Positions 25,606 to 34,287 of a stretch of DNA of 64,000 bases are shown here, piece after piece. Below the pieces are notes generated by a model that searched no databases, had not been told where the DNA came from, and was given only the letters and a program-made list of their open reading frames with translations. Made by a program: the position numbers and the translations under genes. The DNA comes from Mesorhizobium sp. (GTDB taxonomy: Bacteria > Pseudomonadota > Alphaproteobacteria > Rhizobiales > Rhizobiaceae), in NCBI GenBank assembly GCA_004020545.1, contig SAQE01000001.1, positions 248,001 through 312,000 on the forward strand, written 5' to 3'. Every line of letters begins with the position of its first letter. Position 1 is the stretch's first letter.

Positions 25606-26391
25606 GTGCAGGACGACGAGGAAGACCGCTATCGCGCGCCGGCGCTGGACAAAGGGCTGGACATCCTGGAGCTGCTCGCCAGCGTCGACGGCGGCCTGAC
25701 GCAGGCCGAGATCGCCAAGCGGCTGGACCGCAGCCCGAACGAGTTTTACCGGATGCTCGACCGGCTGGTGAAACGCGGCTATGTCACACGCCCCGACGGC
25801 GACCGCTATTCGCTGACGCTGAAGCTCTTCGGGCTCGGCCAGTTGCATGCGCCGGTGCGCAGGCTGGTCTCCTACGCAACCTCGATCATGCGCGAACTGG
25901 CAGAGACCTCATGGCAGGCAAACCAGCTCGTCGTGTTCGACCGCGGCAGCGCCGTGGTCATCGCCCAGCAGGAAGCGCCGCGATACTGGGGTATCTCGAT
26001 CCGCGTCGGCTCGCATATCAGCCTGTTCGACACCGGGTCGGGACATGTGCTGCTGGCGTTCCGCTCGCCGGAAGAACGCGAGATGATGATCGCCGAGCAT
26101 TTGCGCAGCAACGAGGAGATGAAGTTGTCGCCCGACTTCTTCGCCCGTCTCGACCAGGTGCGCGACCGCGGCTACGAGATGATGGCCTCGCTGCAGACGG
26201 CCGGCGTCTACAATCTGTCGGCGCCGGTGCTTGGTCCCGACGGACGAGGCATCGCCGCGCTCACCATACCCTATATCACGCTGGTCAATGCGCCGGCCGC
26301 GCCCGACATCACCAAGACCATCACGCTGCTCCAGGCCGCCGCCGCCCGGCTATCGCAGCTCGCCGGATCGGATGTGAAGCCAAAGGTGTAA
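25606..26391 (+). CDS. IclR family transcriptional regulator
   Basis: A 261-residue IclR protein. The winged helix is at about residues 10-70 (GLDILELLASVDGGLTQAEI region) and the effector-binding GAF-like domain runs from about 90 to 255. The start is a GTG at 25606 with GAGGGG upstream. It lies back-to-back with the leftward sugar operon and upstream of the lactonase gene, and so probably controls both and perhaps the MaoC-CaiB operon further right. Its relative at 50849 shares the same layout. Confidence 0.92.
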   Translation: MQDDEEDRYRAPALDKGLDILELLASVDGGLTQAEIAKRLDRSPNEFYRMLDRLVKRGYVTRPDGDRYSLTLKLFGLGQLHAPVRRLVSYATSIMRELAETSWQANQLVVFDRGSAVVIAQQEAPRYWGISIRVGSHISLFDTGSGHVLLAFRSPEEREMMIAEHLRSNEEMKLSPDFFARLDQVRDRGYEMMASLQTAGVYNLSAPVLGPDGRGIAALTIPYITLVNAPAAPDITKTITLLQAAAARLSQLAGSDVKPKV

Positions 26392-26512
26392 TTCTTATTT
26401 GAATGATGAATTCTCCCGTGAGATGATCGAAACCATGTTTTGATGCCTGTCGTTTTCCAAAACCGCTGCACAGTTTTGGGCGACACGCATAAGCGCGACA
26501 AGGGAGGAAGCC

Positions 26513-27349
26513 ATGATCGTCGACACGCACCTGCATCTCATCGACAAGGCGGCGCTGCGCTATCCGTGGCTGTCCGGGGTGCCGGCGCTCGATCGCGATT
26601 TTTCCGAAGCTGAATATGCCACCGAGGCGCGCCGCGCCGGCATAGAGCTGGCGCTGCATATGGAGGTCGATGTCGACCCGGCCGATATCGCGGCGGAGAC
26701 GGCCCATGTCGAAGGATTGTCGAAGAGGCCTGGCAGCCTGGTGCGGGGCGCGATCGTCTCCTGCCGGCCGGAAGAGCCCGGCTTCGCCGCCTGGCTGGAC
26801 AAGGTGAACGCCGATCCATTCGTCAAGGGTTTTCGCCGGGTGCTGCATGTCGTGCCCGACGATGTTTCCGAGGGCGCCCTGTTCCGCGAGAACATCCGGC
26901 GCATCGCCGGCAGCGGGCTGACCTTCGATCTCTGCGTCCTGCCGAGGCAGATGAGCCAAGCGATCGCGCTCGTCGATCTGGCGCCGGACGTGCAGTTCGT
27001 CCTCGATCATTGCGGCGTGCCCGACATCAAGGGCAAGGCCGAGCATCCCTGGCGCGAGCACATCGCCGAGATCGCGCGGCGCCCCAATGTCGTCGGCAAG
27101 ATCTCGGGCGTCGTCGCCTATGCCGATCCGGGGACCTGGACTGTGGAGACGCTGCGGCCCTATGTCGAGCACACGATCGGAAGTTTTGGTTGGGATCGTG
27201 TCGTGTGGGGCAGCGACTGGCCGGTCTGCACTTTGGGCGGCGGGCTGCTTGGCTGGGTCGCGGCGACGCATGCGCTCATTGCCGGCGCGAGCGGGGCCGA
27301 GCGCACGAAGCTGTTGTCCGGCAACGCGAAGAAGCTCTGGCGGCTGTAA
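26513..27349 (+). CDS. Amidohydrolase-family sugar lactonase (L-fuconolactonase-like)
   Basis: A 278-residue metal-dependent hydrolase of the amidohydrolase_2/cog3618 group. The metal ligands are recognisable in DTHLHL (4-9), the LDHCGVP block around 165 and the GSDWPV block near 240. Family members open L-fucono- or L-rhamnono-lactones. With the fuconate dehydratase and SDR it would complete the route sugar, lactone, acid, keto-deoxy acid, diketo acid. The ATG at 26513 follows AGGGAGG. It could instead be a 4-sulfomuconolactone-type hydrolase; context favours a deoxysugar lactone. Confidence 0.9.
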   Translation: MIVDTHLHLIDKAALRYPWLSGVPALDRDFSEAEYATEARRAGIELALHMEVDVDPADIAAETAHVEGLSKRPGSLVRGAIVSCRPEEPGFAAWLDKVNADPFVKGFRRVLHVVPDDVSEGALFRENIRRIAGSGLTFDLCVLPRQMSQAIALVDLAPDVQFVLDHCGVPDIKGKAEHPWREHIAEIARRPNVVGKISGVVAYADPGTWTVETLRPYVEHTIGSFGWDRVVWGSDWPVCTLGGGLLGWVAATHALIAGASGAERTKLLSGNAKKLWRL

Positions 27350-27382
27350 GCCAGCTCGACACCGCTGCGCGGCTGGGCGACA

Positions 27383-28528
27383 TCAGCCGGCGGCGGCCGG
27401 CGCGAAACTCTCCCGGAACAGGCGGTTGATGTCGGCGACGACCCGGCGCGGGTCCTGTCTGCCAGCAAGGACCTCGTTGAGACGATCGGACGCGGCCTGC
27501 TGGAACGCCATGTAGCCGTCATGGCGCGGGCGCACCCAGGCGCCCTCCAGCGTCGCCCGCGTGGCGCGATAGAAGTCGCCGGTCTCAGCGTTGACGGCTT
27601 CGTCCTCCCAGGCGGCGGCATGGCCCGGCTGGCCGCCGTTGGCGGCGTAGGGACCGCGCTGCACGTCGCCGCTGGCGATCCAGTAGGCGAAGTCGATCGC
27701 TTCCTCGGCAGCGGTGGAGAAGGCCGAAACGGCGATGCCGGTGCCGCCGAGGGCGGAACCGACCGGGCCGTTGCCGCCTACAGTCGGCATGTCGCTGAAG
27801 AAAAGCCGGTTCGGGCGGAACCCGGCAGCCGCGTAGGGCACGTAGCCATAGATCAGCGGCGCGCAGGCGATGCGCGAACCGGCCTCGGCCATCTTTTCGA
27901 ACACCGCGATCGGGTCCATCGTCAGGCATTCGGGGTCGACGAGCGCCGCCATCTCGCGCAGCATTTCGATGACGGTTTCACCGACCTCGGGATCGACCAG
28001 ATCGCCTGGGCCTTCGACGGCGCACGGCCGGCCGAGATCGGCGGCTAAAGTGAAGAAGCACATCAGCGAGTGCGGCGGCCTGAGCGGCAGGAGCACGCGG
28101 CCTTGCTGGGCGAGCTCCAGCACTTCGGTCCAGATCGTCGGCGCGGCCTCGATCAGATCGGGCCGCCAGGCCTGCACCTGGCTGGCAGCGTCGATCGGAA
28201 AGGCCCATTGCCGCCCTTGCCAGGTATAGCTTGGATAGGATCGGCCGACGCTTGCCTTTGCCAGCGCTTCGCGTTCCGCCTCGCGGCCCGGCACGTCGAG
28301 CGGCGCCAGGCATTTCTCGGCGGTGATCTGGCCGACATGCGGATGATCGATGACAATCAGGTCGTACGCGCGGGCGAGCTCTTCGACCGGGAAGGATTCG
28401 AAATCCTGCAGTGAGCGCTTCTCCCATTCGATCGAAACGCCGGTCTTTTCCTTCCACAGCCTGGAACAGGCGACCATCGGATCGTAGCCGCGCGGATGGT
28501 TCCAGGTCATGCCCTTGAGTGACGTCAA
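27383..28528 (-). CDS. Signal-peptide-less solute-binding-protein-like protein (paralogue A)
   Basis: A 381-residue protein with the fold of extracellular solute-binding proteins but no signal peptide: it starts directly with TSLKGMTWNH. It shares with the protein at 49707-50849 the blocks YDLIVIDHP, GRQWAFPIDAA, GGTGIAVSA and GGQPGHAAAW. The TTG start at 28528 overlaps the CaiB stop codon (TTGA), so the two are coupled. With no export signal it probably works in the cytosol, binding a ligand or acting as an enzyme or scaffold in the CoA pathway. Function is unknown. Confidence 0.8.
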   Translation of the reverse strand: MTSLKGMTWNHPRGYDPMVACSRLWKEKTGVSIEWEKRSLQDFESFPVEELARAYDLIVIDHPHVGQITAEKCLAPLDVPGREAEREALAKASVGRSYPSYTWQGRQWAFPIDAASQVQAWRPDLIEAAPTIWTEVLELAQQGRVLLPLRPPHSLMCFFTLAADLGRPCAVEGPGDLVDPEVGETVIEMLREMAALVDPECLTMDPIAVFEKMAEAGSRIACAPLIYGYVPYAAAGFRPNRLFFSDMPTVGGNGPVGSALGGTGIAVSAFSTAAEEAIDFAYWIASGDVQRGPYAANGGQPGHAAAWEDEAVNAETGDFYRATRATLEGAWVRPRHDGYMAFQQAASDRLNEVLAGRQDPRRVVADINRLFRESFAPAAAG

Positions 28529-29681
28529 AGGCCGAACTCCGTGCGGATCTTGGCGCTGTGCTCGCCGACGCGGGGCGCCGCCCGCTCGACCCTGGCGCGC
28601 ACGCCGTCGACCCTGAGCGGCGACCGGGTGGTGTGAATCGCAACGCCGTCCTCGCGCGTCACGGTCTGCAGCAGGTCGAGCGCCTTGAAGCCCTCGCTCT
28701 CCAGCATCTCCTGCCAGTTCAGCACCTTCGCGCACCAGATGTCGGCCGGCTCGAGGATCGCCAGCCATTCGTCGACCGGCTTCTGCGCGATGCGCTGGGC
28801 GATGATTGCCTTGATCTCGTCGCGCGCGGTGAACCAGGTCGACGGCTGGTCGCGGTAAGGCACCAGCGCCTCGATCTCGAGCAGGTCGGCCAGTTTCGGG
28901 ATCGGTGTCATGGCGATCGCCAGGAAACCGTCTTTCGCCGGGTAGACGCCGTAGGGCGCCGCCAGATAGGCATGGGCGCTGCGGAAGGACGAACGGCGCG
29001 GCAGCCGCCGTCCGTCGTTGAGATGTGTCGTCAGAACCTCGAACTGGAAGTCGATCAGCGCCTCGAACAGGCTGGTCTCGACATGGCCGCCTTGGCCGGT
29101 GATGCCGCGCCGGACAAGTGCTGCGAGGATGCCCTGCGCGCAGGCGGCACCTGCCAGCATGTCGGCGATCGCCAGACCGAACGGCACCGGACCCTGATCC
29201 TCGTCGCCGTTCAGCCACATCACGCCGGAGCGCGCCTGGGCGAGCAGATCCTGGCCGGGACGTTTCACCCAAGGGCCTTCCTCGCCATAGCCGCTGATCG
29301 AGGCATAGACCAGCCGCGGATTGAGCGTGCGCACATGCTCATAGTCGAGGCCGAGCCGCTCGATGACGCCTGGCCGGAAATTCTGGATCAGCACATCCGC
29401 TTTGCCGAGCAGGCCGCGGAGCGTGGCAAGGTCCGCTTCGTTCTTCAGGTCGAGGGCAAAGCTCTCCTTGGCGCGGTTGATGGCGTGGAAGATGGTGGAA
29501 TCGCCGCCGATCTCGGTGTCGCTGAGATAGAGCCTGCGGGACAGGTCGCCGCCATCGGGCCGCTCGATCTTGATGACGCGCGCGCCGAGGTCGAGCAGTC
29601 TCAGCGAGCAGTAAGGTCCCGACAGGAACTGGCTCATGTCGACGACGACAAGGCCGGACAGCGGCAGGTCGGCGGCCATCA

Positions 29682-29682
<1 letters not shown>
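28525..29682 (-). CDS. CaiB/BaiF CoA-transferase family protein (A)
   Basis: A 385-residue family III CoA-transferase. The catalytic aspartate is Asp145 in KRPGQDLL and the LGARVIKIERP and NFRPGVIERLG blocks are intact. Such enzymes move CoA between carboxylic acids. The ATG at 29682 overlaps the stop of the MaoC gene upstream (TGATG) and its own stop overlaps the SBP-like gene's start, so three genes form one coupled operon. Its homologue is at 57241-58446. Confidence 0.92.
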
Positions 29683-30233
<551 letters not shown>

Positions 30234-30323
30234 TATCCTGTTCGTCCGCTGCCGGAGAATAGGCCGCGCCGTCCGGGCAGGCCGGAGCCGGGGGCACGAT
30301 CGATCCTCCCATCAATCTTCTCT

Positions 30324-30342
30324 TGTGAAGACTATATTCACA
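30324..30342. promoter_or_regulatory. Palindrome upstream of the MaoC-CaiB operon
   Basis: TGTGAA-N7-TTCACA is a hyphenated palindrome about 90 bases upstream of the MaoC start, related to the half-sites near 25502-25592. It may be an IclR operator. The remainder of the 428-bp gap 30234-30661 shows no credible gene and no other structure I can name; it must hold divergent promoters for the MaoC operon and the acyltransferase gene. Confidence 0.35.
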
Positions 30343-30661
30343 TATGAGATTTCGGTACAAGCGGGGTCGAACAGAAATTTTGGCCACACGGTCGAACCGG
30401 GAGTGAAACATGTGCGCGGGGCACAATGTTGCCCCCGGCCATTCCCTGTTGGCCGCCTGCGGCCCGACACGGCGGAGCCAGCTACGTCAACCTTCACGGG
30501 TTGTAGAATTTGGAGGATCGGTTGTGGCGAAGAAGCACTTCGCGGTGTCGTGAGATACGGCCAATAAAATTGGCACCGAAGGCGGTGTAATTCGTTAGTA
30601 ATCGATCGTCAGGATAATATGGACCTCGATCACATCGAGTGACATTTTTCTTGAGACGATT

Positions 30662-31546
30662 ATGGCGGTTCTTGGTGCATTCCCTCCCGGTGTTGGCTGC
30701 CGACCCTTCGATGAGGGGGACTGGGAAGGCGTGGCGGATTGCCTGCGCAGGGGCTTTCCGGAACGCAGCCGCGGCTATTGGATCGAGGCGCTGACCCGCC
30801 TGTCGCGGCGGCCAGCGGTCGCCGATTTCCCGCGATATGGTTTTGTCCTCGAGAAGTCGGGCCAGATCGTCGGCGCCGTGCTTACGCTCTATGCCAGGCA
30901 CAGGAGTCCGGAGGGCGACGAAATCCGCTGCAATCTCTCGAGCTGGTCGGTGGACGCGGAGTTCCGGCCCTATGCCAGCCGGATGATCGCGACGGTCATT
31001 GCGCGCAAGGACGTTGTCTACACCAACATTTCCCCGTCACCCGGGACATTGAAACTCAACAAGGCGTTCGGCTTTCGCCTGTTTTCCGGCGGACAGGTCG
31101 CCTTCCTTCCCGCCCTGAATGCAATGCCGCGCCAAGACCGCGTGCTGGAAGTCCGTTCGGACCTCGCTGAAATGGCTGAGCTCACCGACAATGAAAGATA
31201 CATACTCCTGGAGCATGCGGCGCTGGGCTGCCTGTCGCTGATCTGCGTTTGCGACGGTGTGGCGCTGCCCATTGTGCTGAAGCCGCGCCGGATTTTGCAT
31301 GGCTTCATTCCGTGTTGCCAGGTCGTCTATTGCCGCTCCCACGTGGATCTGGCCCGGTGCGCCGGGGCCGTGGGGCGCTTTCTCCTGGCGCGCGGAAGGC
31401 TGCTCTGCCTCGTCGATGCCATGGGGCCGATTGCCGGACTGTTCGGCAGGTATTTTCCCAAAAAGGGGCTGAAATATTTCAAGGGCCCGAAATCGCCCTC
31501 GCCGGGAGACCTGACATTCACCGAGATGGTGCTGTTCGGCTCGTGA
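30662..31546 (+). CDS. GNAT-like acyltransferase of the polysaccharide locus
   Basis: A 294-residue protein with a GNAT-type acyl-CoA N-acyltransferase appearance: FVLEKSGQIVGAVLTLYA and LSSWSVDAEFRPYASRMIAT in the N-terminal half. The C-terminal half contains a basic FPKKGLKYFKGPK segment. No clear catalytic residues can be assigned. It opens the polysaccharide locus, facing the polymerase-like gene, and might acylate a sugar. The weak ribosome site before ATG 30662 leaves the start a little uncertain. Confidence 0.6.
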   Translation: MAVLGAFPPGVGCRPFDEGDWEGVADCLRRGFPERSRGYWIEALTRLSRRPAVADFPRYGFVLEKSGQIVGAVLTLYARHRSPEGDEIRCNLSSWSVDAEFRPYASRMIATVIARKDVVYTNISPSPGTLKLNKAFGFRLFSGGQVAFLPALNAMPRQDRVLEVRSDLAEMAELTDNERYILLEHAALGCLSLICVCDGVALPIVLKPRRILHGFIPCCQVVYCRSHVDLARCAGAVGRFLLARGRLLCLVDAMGPIAGLFGRYFPKKGLKYFKGPKSPSPGDLTFTEMVLFGS

Positions 31547-31567
31547 AGGAATCGCGAATCGGCTGAA

Positions 31568-33085
31568 TCAGTCGGGCAAACCAACCCTCGCCGCCGCGGC
31601 CTTGCGCCAGCGTGTCCCCAGCGAGATACCGACGAGCAGCAGGCAGAAGGCGAGGGCGAGAGGGGAGTAGAACGCCTCCTCCTGCAGCACGGCGTTGGCC
31701 GATATGGTGGCAATGCCGACAAAACCGAACAGGAAATCCGGGTCGCCGGTTTCGATGAGCTGCCGACGCAGCGCCACCAGCAGCGCCGCCAGGAAGCCGA
31801 AGAAAACCAGGCTGCCCACGCCCATCTGGTAGAGCATAACGCCAACCGCGCTCTCGACCGGCACGGAGGCCGCACCCTCGGCCTGAGCGCTTTGCCAGTT
31901 GAGATTGATGCTCGTGCTCGACAGGTTGCCGCCGAGCCCCAGCCCTTGCCCTAGCGGGTCGGCCAGGAAGTCGCGCATGCCGGCGATCAGGCCGAGGACG
32001 TGATAGTCGCCATGCGTTGCACCGTAGCCGATCGCCGCGGTTGTCCAGACCACGGCCAAACCTATGACGGCCGTAAGCGTCAGACCGGCGCGTGAGGGCT
32101 TGTAGATCAGCCGCGCAGCAATCGCTACGAAGAGCACGAAGGTAGCTCCCTTGGAGCCGATGACGAGCAGAAGCGGCAAGGCCGCGACAGGCAGCAACCA
32201 CCGTCCTCTGAAGAGGAGCCAGGCCGAAATGGTGCTCAAGGCGTAAGCATAGCTGATCGGATGGAAGTTCGGGCCGCCGATGCGGAAGACGCTCGGCAGG
32301 ATGTCGTTGAACAGCGGCGTGTTGAAGAAGGTCGTGGTCATCACGTCCTCGATCCCGCGATAAACGAAACCCGTTTCCTTCAGCGCCTGCTCCCACACAC
32401 CTGTCTCGACCTGCCGCGATATGCTGCGCTCGACGTAAAGGTCACCATGGAAGAGGCCGAGGAAATCCATGGTGAAGATCAGTTCGGCGTAGCCATAGAT
32501 GATCGCGCCGGCGCCGAGCCAGAGCATGCTCTTGCGCAGATCGACGGGATAAAGGCTGGCGGCGAGGACCGCGATGTGAAAGCAGGCGAGCGGCGTGATC
32601 GTGTTGCGGAAATAGACGACCGCGTCCTTGGGGCCGCCGTGCACGACGCCGAGGGCGAAATAGAAGCAGACCGTTCCGCAAAGCACCATGCTCAGCAGCA
32701 GCCACGGGTGCAATTCGGTCAGCGCGCGGACGCGGTGCTGAAACGAGGCGGCAAGGAAAATGCCGAACGCCGTCATCAGGATGATGAAGTTGGTGCCGCG
32801 CAGCGCATCGAATGTGTCGTTGTCGGGAATGTAAGGGGTGAACCAGGCGACCACGAGGTTCTGGTAGAGGAAGGCGCAGATGATCAGCACGGGGACGCCC
32901 GAAGGCATTGCGTTTGCAAGGATCAGCGTCAACACGAAGGTTGCGGCAACCCCGAACGGGGTCCAGACGGCGAAGGAGGAGACGGCGAGCGCAACGATAA
33001 GCAAGGCGGTGCCGACATGCAGCAGGGCTTCGGGCGTGTCGCGGCCCGGCAGTCCGACAGGCGAATAGGCCTGCGTCGTGCTCAT
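31568..33085 (-). CDS. O-antigen ligase/polymerase-like (Wzy-type) membrane protein
   Basis: A 505-residue polytopic membrane protein with about eleven or twelve hydrophobic segments and a large central non-membrane loop with TGFVYRGIEDV. This layout is typical of Wzy polymerases and O-antigen ligases. It probably joins repeat units of the surface polysaccharide. Its neighbours (GH5, Wzz/ExoP-like, flippase) support the role. These proteins diverge fast, so family calls rest on topology rather than motifs. Confidence 0.75.
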   Translation of the reverse strand: MSTTQAYSPVGLPGRDTPEALLHVGTALLIVALAVSSFAVWTPFGVAATFVLTLILANAMPSGVPVLIICAFLYQNLVVAWFTPYIPDNDTFDALRGTNFIILMTAFGIFLAASFQHRVRALTELHPWLLLSMVLCGTVCFYFALGVVHGGPKDAVVYFRNTITPLACFHIAVLAASLYPVDLRKSMLWLGAGAIIYGYAELIFTMDFLGLFHGDLYVERSISRQVETGVWEQALKETGFVYRGIEDVMTTTFFNTPLFNDILPSVFRIGGPNFHPISYAYALSTISAWLLFRGRWLLPVAALPLLLVIGSKGATFVLFVAIAARLIYKPSRAGLTLTAVIGLAVVWTTAAIGYGATHGDYHVLGLIAGMRDFLADPLGQGLGLGGNLSSTSINLNWQSAQAEGAASVPVESAVGVMLYQMGVGSLVFFGFLAALLVALRRQLIETGDPDFLFGFVGIATISANAVLQEEAFYSPLALAFCLLLVGISLGTRWRKAAAARVGLPD

Positions 33086-33157
33086 CGCTGGCCCGCTTCG
33101 GTCATTGCTTGCCGCGGCAAGCGTTTGTGTCGTCCTTCGTCCACGTCCGTTTCCCGC

Positions 33158-34267
33158 TTAACTTCCAAGGAGCGCGGCGATCATCGCGCCGTCGAAGCCC
33201 TCGACGCTCTGCCTGCTCCTGATGAAGCCGAAACCCTGATCGAGCTCCCAATAGGTCCATGCCACATGGTCCGCTTCGGCCGCCTTGCGCACGGCGCGTA
33301 CCCACGCCGCGCGGCTTTCGGCATCCACGCAAAAGTTGAGCACGCCGAATTCGTTCAGCATGACCGGGCATTCATGGGTCGCCGACCAGCGCGCCAGGTC
33401 GGCAAAATCCCGGGCGATCCGCGCTTCCGTCCAAGGCGCCGACAGCTCGTCCTCGACGAGGTTGGCGGCCTCCTCGTCGCCTGCCGCGCGCAGTTTGGAG
33501 AGCAGCCGGCTCACCGGCGCCATTTCCTTGGCCGCGGGAAAAGGCAGGTTTGCGATGCGCGCCAGCGGCGACGCATCCCAGTTTTCGCACTGATGGGTGA
33601 ATGCCATTGGCGCGTAATAGTGAACGGCGGCAATCTGATTGTCGTCGGCGAGCGGCGGCGTGTCGGCGATTTCCCAGATGCCCTGAAACTGTGCCGGTCC
33701 CCAGACCAGTGTGTGCAGCGGACAGCTTGCTCGCAGCGTCGCGGCGATCCGCTCGCGCAGCGCCAGCCATGCGCTCCGTTCCATGGGCGGCTCGTTGAGC
33801 AGCTCCGGATAGACCGATTCCGCCGGCAGATCAGCGACGACGACACGCAGCGCCGCCCAAGCCTGAAGCACGCGTCCGCCCGCGGCGTCGGGATCGCTCC
33901 GGAAAGCCGCCACCAGTTCGCCCGAGGGATGCATGTCGAGGAGAACGGAAAAGCCGAGCCCGACAAGGTCCCTGATCCCGTTCTGGATGCGGCGAAGTGT
34001 TGCCGGGCCGCCGCTGGAGACGAGATCGCCGTTTACCGGCAGCCGGATCGTTTCGAACCCTGATTGGCGCAGCTTTTCAAGCGTGGCCGCGGAGGGGGCA
34101 AGTCCACCGTCACGGTCGAGCCATCCGGGAAGGTTGAAGCCGCGCGACGGGGCGCGGACATCGGTGGTCGCCAGCGCGGCTGACCGTGGCAGAGGGGACG
34201 TGGCGAGAACGGCTCCGGCGGCAAGGGCCAGCGCATGTCGCCGTGACACCTTGAGCGGCGATGTCAT
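33158..34267 (-). CDS. GH5-type glycoside hydrolase with Tat-like signal
   Basis: A 369-residue glycoside hydrolase family 5 (cellulase-like) protein. The proton donor Glu159 is in LLNEPP and the nucleophile Glu306 in MLNEFGV; HYY (216-218) lines the active site. The N-terminus SRRHALALAAGAVLATS is a twin-arginine-like export signal. The ATG at 34267 fits this; the longer frame upstream overlaps the Wzz-like gene and is an artefact. It probably trims or controls chain length of the extracellular polysaccharide, as ExsH/ExoK-like glycanases do in rhizobia. Confidence 0.87.
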   Translation of the reverse strand: MTSPLKVSRRHALALAAGAVLATSPLPRSAALATTDVRAPSRGFNLPGWLDRDGGLAPSAATLEKLRQSGFETIRLPVNGDLVSSGGPATLRRIQNGIRDLVGLGFSVLLDMHPSGELVAAFRSDPDAAGGRVLQAWAALRVVVADLPAESVYPELLNEPPMERSAWLALRERIAATLRASCPLHTLVWGPAQFQGIWEIADTPPLADDNQIAAVHYYAPMAFTHQCENWDASPLARIANLPFPAAKEMAPVSRLLSKLRAAGDEEAANLVEDELSAPWTEARIARDFADLARWSATHECPVMLNEFGVLNFCVDAESRAAWVRAVRKAAEADHVAWTYWELDQGFGFIRSRQSVEGFDGAMIAALLGS

Positions 34268-34287
34268 CGATCCACCGCCTCCACGGC

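Noticed and set aside
27383-28528. Treating the SBP-like protein as a normal exported binding protein
   Set aside because: No signal peptide or lipobox exists at its N-terminus, no longer in-frame start supplies one, and its paralogue has the same feature.
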